From an uncultured bacterium (GTDB lineage: Bacteria > Bacteroidota > Bacteroidia > Bacteroidales > CAIWKO01), in NCBI GenBank assembly GCA_903858655.1, contig CAIOJS010000490.1, positions 1-35,042 of the forward strand: a stretch of 35,042 nucleotides of DNA, in the 5' to 3' direction. Below, in pieces: positions 9,303-18,016 of the stretch. The first letter of the stretch is position 1. Each line of letters opens with the position of its first letter. Under the pieces are notes generated by a model. The model saw only the letters and a list, made by a program, of their open reading frames with translations. It made no database searches and was not told the origin of the DNA. A program made the translations under genes and the position numbers.

Positions 9303-9782
9303 ATGAAAGGGAACGAAGAATTAATTGTTGTTTTGAACACTTTGTTGAAGGAAGAACTGTCAGCTGTCAATCAATATATGGTTCATGCCAAGATGTATCA
9401 GAACTGGGGCTACGGCAAACTGCATACTGCCATCCGCAATCAAGCTTTCGACGAAATGAACCATGCCGAAATGCTTATCGAGCGTATTATTTTGTATGAA
9501 AACACGCCGACGGTCACCAATATCAATATGTTGAATATCGGAAAAACCGTTTCGGATATGATTGATAATGATAATAATGAGGAGATAGGTGCGGTCAATT
9601 CCTACCATAATGCCATTCGGTTTGCACGTTCGTGCGACGATTATGTTACGGTGGATATTCTCACCAGGATTCTCATCAGTGAAGAAAGTCATTTGGATTG
9701 GGCTGAAACGCAACGCAACCAAATTCAGCAGATGGGCATCGAAAATTATTTATTAAGTCAAGTTGAAACTAGTAACGAATAA
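9303..9782 (+). CDS. bfr: Bacterioferritin
   Basis: The 159-residue protein is a four-helix ferritin that stores iron by oxidising Fe(II) at a di-iron centre. All expected ferroxidase ligands are present: E18, E51, H54, E94, E127 and H130, plus Y25. M52, which binds heme between subunits in bacterioferritins, is also present, which separates it from plain ferritins. The length matches the family. It is second in the stress operon behind promoter B, and the flavin reductase gene starts 24 bases downstream. That neighbour could supply electrons for iron release, as Fpr does with Bfd in other bacteria, but no Bfd is seen here. Confidence 0.95.
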   Translation: MKGNEELIVVLNTLLKEELSAVNQYMVHAKMYQNWGYGKLHTAIRNQAFDEMNHAEMLIERIILYENTPTVTNINMLNIGKTVSDMIDNDNNEEIGAVNSYHNAIRFARSCDDYVTVDILTRILISEESHLDWAETQRNQIQQMGIENYLLSQVETSNE

Positions 9783-9806
9783 TAAAAAAACAAAAAGTAA
9801 AGCATC

Positions 9807-10565
9807 ATGAAACCACACCTGGTAAAGATAAAATCATTGAAACTCATCACGCACGACGTTTTGCTCGTGTTGACCGACAAACCTGTTAAATTCAGCTACG
9901 TCCCCGGACAAGCTGTAGAAATTTCTATCAACAAACCCGGTTGGCAAACCGATCGGCGTTCGTTCTATTTCATTTCCATACCCGAAACTACCGATTTGGA
10001 GTTTTGCATCAAAACTTATCCCGAACATAATGGCGTTACGAACGAATTGCTGAAATTGCATGTGGGCGACGAACTTATCGTTTACGAAGAGTTTGGCGAA
10101 ATTTCGTATCGCGGCGAGGGTCTCTTCATTGCCGAAGGTGTAGGCATCGCACCTTTCCTATCTATCTTTCGCAATCTAAATTCGCGCCATTTAATAGGCA
10201 ACAATCAACTTATCTTTATCAACAAAACCAAAGCCGACATCATTTTGGAGACCGAGCTAACGAATATATTAGACGGCAATTACACAAATATTTTGTCGGA
10301 AGAACAGACTGCTGCGTATGCGCATGGACCCATCACGGAGCATATCCTGAAACATTTTCTGAACGGAAAACAAAAATACGTATATGTGAGTGGCTCGGCT
10401 AAAATGATAGCTGCTGTAGAAAAAATCCTGACGGCACTTCATATTTCTAAAGACTTCATCGTGAAAGAGACAGCCGAAGAAAGAAAACCGGTTGTTTATT
10501 CAAACTATCAACAATTTTATTCAATTATTCCAATGTTTAATTCAAAAAGCTATGACCAACATTAA
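9807..10565 (+). CDS. Ferredoxin/flavodoxin-NADP+ reductase-like FAD oxidoreductase
   Basis: The 252-residue protein has the two-domain layout of the FNR superfamily. The N-terminal barrel binds FAD, with YVPGQAVEI and the RRSFYFISIP segment (a variant of the RxYS motif). The C-terminal NAD(P) domain has GLFIAEGVGIAPFLSIFRNL, and KYVYVSGSAKMIAAVEKIL near the end. There is no iron-sulfur domain. Such proteins pass electrons between NAD(P)H and a small carrier. Between bacterioferritin and an old yellow enzyme, it might reduce either one. Its last 14 bases overlap the start of the next gene, which points to translational coupling. Confidence 0.85.
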   Translation: MKPHLVKIKSLKLITHDVLLVLTDKPVKFSYVPGQAVEISINKPGWQTDRRSFYFISIPETTDLEFCIKTYPEHNGVTNELLKLHVGDELIVYEEFGEISYRGEGLFIAEGVGIAPFLSIFRNLNSRHLIGNNQLIFINKTKADIILETELTNILDGNYTNILSEEQTAAYAHGPITEHILKHFLNGKQKYVYVSGSAKMIAAVEKILTALHISKDFIVKETAEERKPVVYSNYQQFYSIIPMFNSKSYDQH

Positions 10566-11646
10566 ATTATTATCTCCTACCTTGCTCGGCACCATGGAAT
10601 TGAAGAATCACCTCGTGATGGCTCCCATGACACGTTGCCGTGCCATAAATAACATCCCAAACTGCCTGATGGCGACCTATTATGCCCAACGCGCAGATGC
10701 GGGACTCATCATCTCTGAAGGCATTTCGCCTTCACCAAACGGTTTGGGCTATGCGCGTATCCCGGGCATATATACAAATGCACAAGTGGATGGATGGAAA
10801 AAAGTTACCTCAAAAGTGATGATGGCAGGCGGCAAAATCTTTGCCCAATTGATGCACACAGGGCGTATCAGCCATCCGCTCAATATGCCTGCGAATGCTC
10901 ACATACTCGCCCCTTCCGCAGTGAAAGCCGGCGGACAAATGTGGACGGATGCCGAACAATTACAAGATTTTCCCATTCCGAAGGAGATGTCTTTCGATGA
11001 AATATTTTACACCAAAACCGAATTTGTTGATGCCGCCGTCAATGCCATAGATGCGGGTTTCGATGGCGTGGAATTACACGCTGCCAACGGCTATTTGCTC
11101 GAACAGTTTTTGTCGCCTTGCTCCAACTTGCGCACCGACGAATATGGCGGCAGTATAGTAAGACGCTGTAGTTTTGTACTCGAAATTGCTACGGCAGTGG
11201 CAGAAGCTATCGGCAAAGAGAAAGTGGGCATACGACTTTCGCCCTATGGCATTGCGAGTGATATGTCGCCTTACCCGGATATTGAAAAAACCTATGAATA
11301 TCTTGCCGAACAGCTCGATATGATTGAAATTGCTTACATACATTTGGTGGATCATTCGAGTATGGGTGCTCCCATCGTGCCACAATTGATGAAACAACTC
11401 ATTCGAACCACCTTCCACAATCAATTGATACTTTCGGGCGGCTACGATATGCAATGCGCCGAAAATGATTTAGATAGCGGCTTGTGCGATTTGGTTGCGT
11501 TCGGACGTCCGTTTATCAACAACCCCGATTTGGTGAATCGTCTGCGCAATAATTATCCGCGTTCTATAATACTACATCCTGATTTATTCTATTCGGCAGG
11601 CGCTGAAGGCTACACCGATTATCCTGTCTATAGCCCCGAAGACTAA
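10552..11646 (+). CDS. Old yellow enzyme family alkene reductase (NemA-like)
   Basis: From ATG 10552 the protein has 364 residues, the usual length for this FMN-dependent family that reduces activated C=C bonds and nitro compounds with NAD(P)H. Family signatures are APMTRCRA with T27, GRISHP, and ELHAANGYLLEQFLSP, giving the substrate-binding H176/N179 pair and Y181. SNLRTDEYGGS follows, and FGRPFINNPDL is near the end. The frame is open upstream to 10492, but that would overlap the preceding gene by 74 bases, and the homologous start is MTNIKLLSP. It is likely a detoxification enzyme for electrophiles within the stress operon. Confidence 0.93.
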   Translation: MTNIKLLSPTLLGTMELKNHLVMAPMTRCRAINNIPNCLMATYYAQRADAGLIISEGISPSPNGLGYARIPGIYTNAQVDGWKKVTSKVMMAGGKIFAQLMHTGRISHPLNMPANAHILAPSAVKAGGQMWTDAEQLQDFPIPKEMSFDEIFYTKTEFVDAAVNAIDAGFDGVELHAANGYLLEQFLSPCSNLRTDEYGGSIVRRCSFVLEIATAVAEAIGKEKVGIRLSPYGIASDMSPYPDIEKTYEYLAEQLDMIEIAYIHLVDHSSMGAPIVPQLMKQLIRTTFHNQLILSGGYDMQCAENDLDSGLCDLVAFGRPFINNPDLVNRLRNNYPRSIILHPDLFYSAGAEGYTDYPVYSPED

Positions 11647-11658
11647 GACATTACCTGG

Positions 11659-12552
11659 ATGGATTATATTGATTATTACAAACTTTTGGGGATACCCAAA
11701 ACGGCTACGGCGAGCGAGATCAAAGCCGCTTATCGCAAACTGGCGCGCAAGCATCATCCCGACCTAAATCCCAATGACAAGGATGCGATTAAAAGATTTC
11801 AACAAATCAATGAGGCGAATGAGGTGTTGAGCGATGCAACGAAGCGCAAAAAGTACGATCAATATGGAAAAGATTGGCAACATGCAGAGGAATTCGAGCA
11901 ATCGCGTCAACAGCAAAGGCAATCCGCACAAAATCAACAGCAGCAATATGGCGGCGGACAAAATATGGGTGATTTTTCTGATTTCTTTTCATCTATGTTT
12001 GGCAATATGAGTGGCGGCGGCGGAAATCGTCCGCAGGCGAAATACCGCGGCGAGGATTTTTCTGCTGAGGTGCGTTTGCAACTTATAGAGGCTTACGTAA
12101 CGCATAAGCAAACCCTTACGGTGAATGGCAATCAAATTCGCATCACCATTCCTGCGGGTATCGAAAACGGACAGACCATAAAAATTAAAGGTCATGGCGG
12201 CATCGGCACCCACGGCGGACCCAATGGAGACTTATATATTACATTCGCCCTATTGCCCCATCCGCGTATCAAGCGTTTGGAAGATAACCTCTACACTACT
12301 GTGGATTTGGATTTGTATATGGCGATGCTGGGCGGAGAGATGACCATTGAGACCTTATCGGGAAAAGTTAAACTGCACGTGGCTGCAGAAACCCAAAACG
12401 GCACAAAAATCAAGCTTAAAGGCAAGGGATTTCCTGTGTATAAACAAGAAGGGCAGTTCGGCGATTTTTATGTGACCTATAATCTGAAAACACCGACGCA
12501 TCTCACTCAAAGACAAAAAGAATTATTCACCGAACTATCAAAAACAAGCTAA
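11659..12552 (+). CDS. cbpA: DnaJ-class co-chaperone CbpA
   Basis: The 297-residue protein has a J domain at residues 3-70 with the HPD motif at 33-35, then a Gln/Gly-rich linker (about 75-118) and a DnaJ C-terminal substrate-binding region. It lacks the zinc-finger domain of DnaJ, which defines the CbpA type. It stimulates the ATPase of DnaK and delivers clients. The gene for the modulator CbpM follows after 13 bases, the arrangement known from Escherichia coli cbpAM, where CbpM binds the J domain and restrains CbpA. It belongs to the operon of promoter B, with a 12-base gap from the preceding gene. Confidence 0.95.
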   Translation: MDYIDYYKLLGIPKTATASEIKAAYRKLARKHHPDLNPNDKDAIKRFQQINEANEVLSDATKRKKYDQYGKDWQHAEEFEQSRQQQRQSAQNQQQQYGGGQNMGDFSDFFSSMFGNMSGGGGNRPQAKYRGEDFSAEVRLQLIEAYVTHKQTLTVNGNQIRITIPAGIENGQTIKIKGHGGIGTHGGPNGDLYITFALLPHPRIKRLEDNLYTTVDLDLYMAMLGGEMTIETLSGKVKLHVAAETQNGTKIKLKGKGFPVYKQEGQFGDFYVTYNLKTPTHLTQRQKELFTELSKTS

Positions 12553-12565
12553 AATATTCCGCACC

Positions 12566-12865
12566 ATGGAAAAAACATATCTCATAGCCTTAAACGAATT
12601 CTGTAAGAATCATAACATCGAAATATCGTTTATCGAATCACTTCAAAACACGGGTTTGATTGAAACCTCCAAGCTTCACGATGCAGGATTTATAGAAGTC
12701 GAGCAACTCATGCAACTGGAAATGTATGTGCGTTTTCATTACGATTTGGACATCAATCTCGAAGGTATAGAAACCATCATGCACTTGCTCAGTCGCATCG
12801 AATCACAACATAAGGAGATAGTGAAACTCAAAAACAGGCTAATGCTCTATGAATTGAATGAATGA
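12566..12865 (+). CDS. cbpM: Chaperone modulator CbpM
   Basis: The 99-residue protein fits the CbpM/MerR-like modulator group: an N-terminal helix-turn-helix-like part (ALNEFCKNHNIEISFIESLQ, GLIETSK, FIEVEQLMQLEMYVRFHYDLDINLEGIETIMHLL) and a C-terminal coiled coil (ESQHKEIVKLKNRL). In characterised systems it binds the CbpA J domain and blocks its action. It is the last gene of the operon; no strong terminator is visible after it, only short CACGGAG-type repeats. Confidence 0.9.
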   Translation: MEKTYLIALNEFCKNHNIEISFIESLQNTGLIETSKLHDAGFIEVEQLMQLEMYVRFHYDLDINLEGIETIMHLLSRIESQHKEIVKLKNRLMLYELNE

Positions 12866-12919
12866 TTTATGTTTGCAGATGTATAGAAATGCTATGCTGA
12901 AATCTCTGATGAGGATTAC

Positions 12920-12944
12920 CACGGAGGCACGGAGAACACGGAGA
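12920..12944. repeat. Short CACGGAG repeats
   Basis: Three copies of CACGGAG(G/A) lie at 12920, 12928 and 12937 in the 165-base gap between cbpM and tamB. A similar group built on CACATAGG occurs at 20366-20389 and 20408-20415. These are short spacer repeats with no visible function. Confidence 0.5.
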
Positions 12945-13030
12945 AACACTAAGAAGACTACAACAATTCAACAATGTACTAATAAAACAATATAGCAATC
13001 CCCCCTACACAAATGCAATGACAAAAATGA

Positions 13031-16000
13031 ATGAATAAGGTACTACATTATGTAAAGAAAACCCTGAAAGTTGTTTTGTGGATAGCCCTGAGCTTCATAC
13101 TACTCTTTATTACCATAACTATATGCATACAGATTCCCCCGATACAGAAAAAACTGCTCGGCTATGCCACGTCTTTTGTAAGTGATAAGACGCATACTGT
13201 TGTTTCTATCAAGCATTTGAGCCTTGCCTTTCCGTGTAGCATAGTCATAGATGAAATTTATTTGGAGGATGTGCAGCGCGATACTTTGTTGTATGTTGGG
13301 CGCGTGGAAGCCAACCTTTCGCTCACTTCTTTGTTGCATCAGGAAATTAGGGTGAGTGCGTGTGCGCTTACGGATGTCAATTTCCACATGACGCGCATGG
13401 CAAATGACTCTTTATATAACTTCGCCTTTCTCATTAAGGCATTCGCAAGCACTGCAACAAAGCCGAAAGTTGCCGCTCCTGCCACAAAATCGCCGTGGAG
13501 TTTCAGTGTGGGCAGCGTGGATCTCAAAAATATTCGTTTCCATTTGGATGATAACTTTGGCGGTATCAAAGTAGGCGTAATATTGCGGCAGTGTTCCTTA
13601 AATATGGACAAAATTGACATCCCGACCATGACATTTGCAGTGAATGATATTAAGATAGATGGATTATTGACCAGTGTGTTGCTGTTGAATTCGGGACCGC
13701 CGTCCACCGATACCACTTCGAGCACGCTGCCCATCATTCAAGTGAAAACTTTAGCATTGCGTAATACGCATTTCACCTTCGGCGATTCTGTGAGCAAGCT
13801 CTTCATCAACGCTATGGTTACGCAAGTGAATCTGAAGGATGCCTCCGTTAATTTGCCGAAAGAAAATATAACTTTGGGGTATCTCTTCCTTACGAAAAGC
13901 AATGTTACGCTCAAACGTGAACAGGCGGACCCGTCAATCATTTCTCAAGATACATTGTCCGTAGCGTCGGGAGGCAGCAATTATACCATTGCGGTGCAAC
14001 ATGCTCTCTTAGATGATAATGCCTTGGCATATTTGGTGACCAATGTTGCCCCCGAACCAAAAACCTTTGATGTAAATCATTTGGTGTATGCCCATGTCGG
14101 CTTGGATGCCTCCGATTTGTATTATTCCAAATCGAAGCTCAAAGCAAGCATTAGGCAATTGCAAGCAATTGATAACAATGGTATGGATATAGTGAAGTGC
14201 GCCGTAAATTTCACGATGGATGATCATGGCATCCAAGCGCAAAATCTAAAAGTTGCTACCGCCCATTCTGCCATTGAGGCTGATTTGCAGATGCAATATA
14301 CCTCCATTTCGTCTCTAAGTGATTCTATTGGTTTATTGATAGTAGGAGCAAACATTTGCAAGGCGGTGGTTCGAAATTCGGACATCACCTACTTTGTGCC
14401 TCAAATCAAAAAGCAATTATTCTTTAGCAATGCCAATACGCTGAGCAGCATCAGCGGCTTGGTGTATGGACCACTCAATCATCTTACAGCAAAAAATCTC
14501 TTACTCAAAACAGGCGTCGGTACAAGTATTAGTTTGGATGCGTTGATAGTGGGCTTGCCTGATTTTCAACATGCTTATTTTGATATTCCGAATGGCAGCT
14601 TAGTGACAGGTAAGACTGATATTACATTATTTGCTGATACCTTAGTGCCGCGTACTATTGATTTGCCGCAACGTATCGCCATGGCGTTTCAATTTAAAGG
14701 GAAGATGAAAAACTTTCAAGCTCATCTCAGCCTGAATAGCAGCTTTGGCGCTGCGCAAATCCAAGCGGCTGTGGGTGCTGATGAGCATTTCAAAACCACT
14801 GTAAGTCTTAGTCGTTTCGACATTGGGAAATTGATACGCAATACCAATCTGCTTGGCGCTATAAGCCTCAAAGCTGTTGCGGATGGACAGGGATTGAGCA
14901 TGGATAGTATCAAATCAAAACTCGATATAGCGGTGTCGGAAGTGATGATTCAAAAATATAATTATCATAATCTCAACATCAACGGTAATATACGTGGAAA
15001 AGAATTCGAAGGCAGCATCACCTTGAATGATAGCAATGCCAAGTTTTCGATGGAGGCTTTGGTGCAGTTGGATTCTAATGAGCAACATTACAAATACAAT
15101 CTGAACGTGCAGGGCATGGATTTGCAGAAACTCCATCTGATGGAACAAGACAGGCGCATTGCTTTTGATTCGCGGGCAGATATCTATATGGATAGTGCGC
15201 AAGGTATGCGTGGAACTATTGCCATCGGCAAGCTGCTCCTGATGGCTAACGAAAAATCCTATACCCTCGACACCTTGTTGATAGCCTCTCTCAACGAATT
15301 GAATACGAAACGTTTCGAGAAGAATAACGCTTTAATTCTATTTGAATATACAGGCAAAGCTTCGCCCTTAGCGTTACCGAAAACCTATAGCAACATCCTG
15401 AATCATTATTTCCCATTATCAGATTCTATAAAAGCGACAGATGCGGCGGATTTGCAAAATTTCAATTGGCAATTGCAAGTGAATAACCATCCCATGCTGA
15501 AAGAAGTTTTCTTTCCACAGTTGCTCGAATTTGAACCCGCAAGGATAACAAGCAGTTATGATGCACCTTCACAGATACTCACTTTGTCTGCCGGCATTAA
15601 TAAAGTGGTGTACGGCTCCACTGAAATTAACGCGATGCAATTGGCTGTGAATACCGATGCCAATGCTTTGACCTATAAAATATCAAGCGCGTCGGTGTTG
15701 AATTCCTCCATAAAATTGGATCATATTGTGCTCGAAGGGAAAGCCGCCAACAAAACGCTTGAGGCGAATTTGTCGTCGGTGGATGATAATCAAAACAAAA
15801 AACTTCAACTGCAAACCATCATCACGAAGGATAGCGGGAACTATAAGATACACATCGCGCCTAAGGACTTCTATCTAATGAATCATCGGTGGGATGTGGC
15901 TGAGGACAACTATGTTATGGTGGGCAAATCGGGGCTATTATTGCACCACCTCTTCCTTTCGAAAGGCGAAAGTGCCATCAACATCGCATCCGTAAACGAT

Positions 16001-18004
16001 AAGTTTAAGGATGATTTGAGTTTCGAGATGAAACGCTTCGACCTGAATGAAATTTCGGGCATCATAGAGAAAGACACGGGCTTAGTGGCAGGCATTGTGG
16101 ATGGTACGGTGTTGCTGAAGCGCGTCAAGAATATCTATGGCATCATAGCCGATGCGCGCATCACCAATCTGAGTGTGCATGAGATACCCATCGGCGACCT
16201 CAGTGTGAAGGCAAAAAATCCCAATGCGGAGCAATTCGACATCAACATAGCCCTGACAGGCGACAACAATCAGCTCACGGCAACGGGTAGCTACCTGCCA
16301 AACGCTACGAGCAATGCCCTGAATATGAAGGTAAACATCGCAAGGCTTGCGTTGAAGAGCGTGCAAGCTTTTGTGCCTAATTATATTTCAAATGCCTCAG
16401 GAGACGTGGCGGGAGATTTCACGGTGGGAGGCGATCTGTCGGCGCCTGACATCAGCGGCACCTTGACATTTAATGATGTAGCGATGAAGCCACGCATGTT
16501 GAATAGTACGTTGCATATCGCGAAACAAAGCATCCGCATGACGCCTGACGGGATACATTTTGCGACCTTCACGGTGAAAGATTCCAATCAAAATGTGGCA
16601 ATTATAGATGGCAGCATCCGCATGGCGCATTTCAAAAATTTTGTTTTTGCGCTGACGGCAACGACCACCGACTTCCTTTTGTTCAACACAACAGCCCGCG
16701 ACAACAAGGAGTTTTTCGGGCGTATGATATTGGATAGCAAGGTGGACGTACAAGGACCCATGTCGCTTCCGATAGTCAATGCGCACATCAAACTGAAGAA
16801 GGGGTCGAGTTTTACGTTTGCTGTGCCCGAAGATAAATTGACCACAGATAAAGGTGAGGATGTGGTGGAGTTTGAGGACTCTATCAAACTAAATAATATT
16901 ATGCAACGCGACAAACAGCCTATAGCGCAAAAGTTTGCGCTGACAGCTTTCGACATCTCGTCGGTCATCGAAATTGATAAGGAAGCAAGCCTGCGCCTGC
17001 TGTTAGACCCTTCGAGCACTGATTCGTTGGTTGTGAAGGGCGAGGCGGCACTGAATTTTGCTATTGACCGTAGCGGGAAGATGAGTTTGACAGGCGCATA
17101 TAATTTGAATGAAGGTAGTTATCTCGTTTCCTTAGAGAATGTTATCAAGCGACGCTTCGTGATAGAAGCAGGCAGTACCATTACTTGGAATGGGGAGCTG
17201 TTGGGCGCCGATGTGAGTATCAATGCCACTTATTTGGTGCGTGCGACGCCCTTCGATTTAATCGCAGATCAAATGACGAATATGCCCGCAGGCGATCAGA
17301 ATCAATATAAGCAACGCTATCCATTCATCGTGTTGTTGAAGCTACGCGGGGCACTTTTGCAGCCTGTCATCAGCTTCGAGATACAACTGCCGCCCGAAGA
17401 CAAGGGCATAGTGGACGGCGCGGTGAATGCGAAACTTATGATGCTAAATGACGATCCTTCCGCTTTGAACAAACAGGTGTTTGCGCTATTGGTGCTCGGT
17501 CGGTTTATACAAGAAAATCCGCTGCAAAGTGAGACGGGCAGCGCCATGTCTGTCATGAGAACGACAGTGGGTAAGTTTCTGTCCACACAGTTGAACCAAT
17601 TAAGTTCTAAGCTATTAACGGGCGTTGAACTGAACTTCGACATACAATCTTACGATGATTATCAGAGCGGAGAGGCACAAGGGCGGACAAAAATTGATGT
17701 AGGCGTGAAGAAACAGTTATTCAAAGAACGATTGTCGATGCAGGTGGGCGGCGCGGTGGATGTGGAAGGACCGCAAGCGAAACAGAACAACGTGAGCGAC
17801 ATTGTGAGCGACATCATTATGGAATATCTGCTGACCAAAGACGGGCGCTACAAACTGAAAGCCTTCCGCCACAACCAATACGAAGGCGCCATTGATGGAC
17901 AATTGGTGGAAACGGGCGTAGGCGTGGTTTATACGCGCGACTTTTCCTCATGGAAGGATTTGTTCACTACACCCAAAAAAACGGATGCGGTTAGCCAAAA
18001 GTAA
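13031..18004 (+). CDS. tamB: Translocation and assembly module protein TamB
   Basis: The 1657-residue protein begins with a single membrane anchor (about residues 11-35), followed by a very long beta-rich periplasmic body and a C-terminal TamB domain (DUF490, roughly residues 1200-1640, including SGDVAGDFTVGGDLSAPDISGTL and GAYNLNEGSYLV). Such proteins form a hydrophobic groove across the periplasm. They work with an outer membrane Omp85 partner in inserting some outer membrane proteins, and in phospholipid transport in other bacteria. The partner gene starts 12 bases downstream. The gene is on the plus strand with no near-consensus -7 box visible. Length exceeds the E. coli protein (about 1260), as is usual in Bacteroidota. 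Confidence 0.92.
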   Translation: MNKVLHYVKKTLKVVLWIALSFILLFITITICIQIPPIQKKLLGYATSFVSDKTHTVVSIKHLSLAFPCSIVIDEIYLEDVQRDTLLYVGRVEANLSLTSLLHQEIRVSACALTDVNFHMTRMANDSLYNFAFLIKAFASTATKPKVAAPATKSPWSFSVGSVDLKNIRFHLDDNFGGIKVGVILRQCSLNMDKIDIPTMTFAVNDIKIDGLLTSVLLLNSGPPSTDTTSSTLPIIQVKTLALRNTHFTFGDSVSKLFINAMVTQVNLKDASVNLPKENITLGYLFLTKSNVTLKREQADPSIISQDTLSVASGGSNYTIAVQHALLDDNALAYLVTNVAPEPKTFDVNHLVYAHVGLDASDLYYSKSKLKASIRQLQAIDNNGMDIVKCAVNFTMDDHGIQAQNLKVATAHSAIEADLQMQYTSISSLSDSIGLLIVGANICKAVVRNSDITYFVPQIKKQLFFSNANTLSSISGLVYGPLNHLTAKNLLLKTGVGTSISLDALIVGLPDFQHAYFDIPNGSLVTGKTDITLFADTLVPRTIDLPQRIAMAFQFKGKMKNFQAHLSLNSSFGAAQIQAAVGADEHFKTTVSLSRFDIGKLIRNTNLLGAISLKAVADGQGLSMDSIKSKLDIAVSEVMIQKYNYHNLNINGNIRGKEFEGSITLNDSNAKFSMEALVQLDSNEQHYKYNLNVQGMDLQKLHLMEQDRRIAFDSRADIYMDSAQGMRGTIAIGKLLLMANEKSYTLDTLLIASLNELNTKRFEKNNALILFEYTGKASPLALPKTYSNILNHYFPLSDSIKATDAADLQNFNWQLQVNNHPMLKEVFFPQLLEFEPARITSSYDAPSQILTLSAGINKVVYGSTEINAMQLAVNTDANALTYKISSASVLNSSIKLDHIVLEGKAANKTLEANLSSVDDNQNKKLQLQTIITKDSGNYKIHIAPKDFYLMNHRWDVAEDNYVMVGKSGLLLHHLFLSKGESAINIASVNDKFKDDLSFEMKRFDLNEISGIIEKDTGLVAGIVDGTVLLKRVKNIYGIIADARITNLSVHEIPIGDLSVKAKNPNAEQFDINIALTGDNNQLTATGSYLPNATSNALNMKVNIARLALKSVQAFVPNYISNASGDVAGDFTVGGDLSAPDISGTLTFNDVAMKPRMLNSTLHIAKQSIRMTPDGIHFATFTVKDSNQNVAIIDGSIRMAHFKNFVFALTATTTDFLLFNTTARDNKEFFGRMILDSKVDVQGPMSLPIVNAHIKLKKGSSFTFAVPEDKLTTDKGEDVVEFEDSIKLNNIMQRDKQPIAQKFALTAFDISSVIEIDKEASLRLLLDPSSTDSLVVKGEAALNFAIDRSGKMSLTGAYNLNEGSYLVSLENVIKRRFVIEAGSTITWNGELLGADVSINATYLVRATPFDLIADQMTNMPAGDQNQYKQRYPFIVLLKLRGALLQPVISFEIQLPPEDKGIVDGAVNAKLMMLNDDPSALNKQVFALLVLGRFIQENPLQSETGSAMSVMRTTVGKFLSTQLNQLSSKLLTGVELNFDIQSYDDYQSGEAQGRTKIDVGVKKQLFKERLSMQVGGAVDVEGPQAKQNNVSDIVSDIIMEYLLTKDGRYKLKAFRHNQYEGAIDGQLVETGVGVVYTRDFSSWKDLFTTPKKTDAVSQK

Positions 18005-18016
18005 GCCGATACTATC

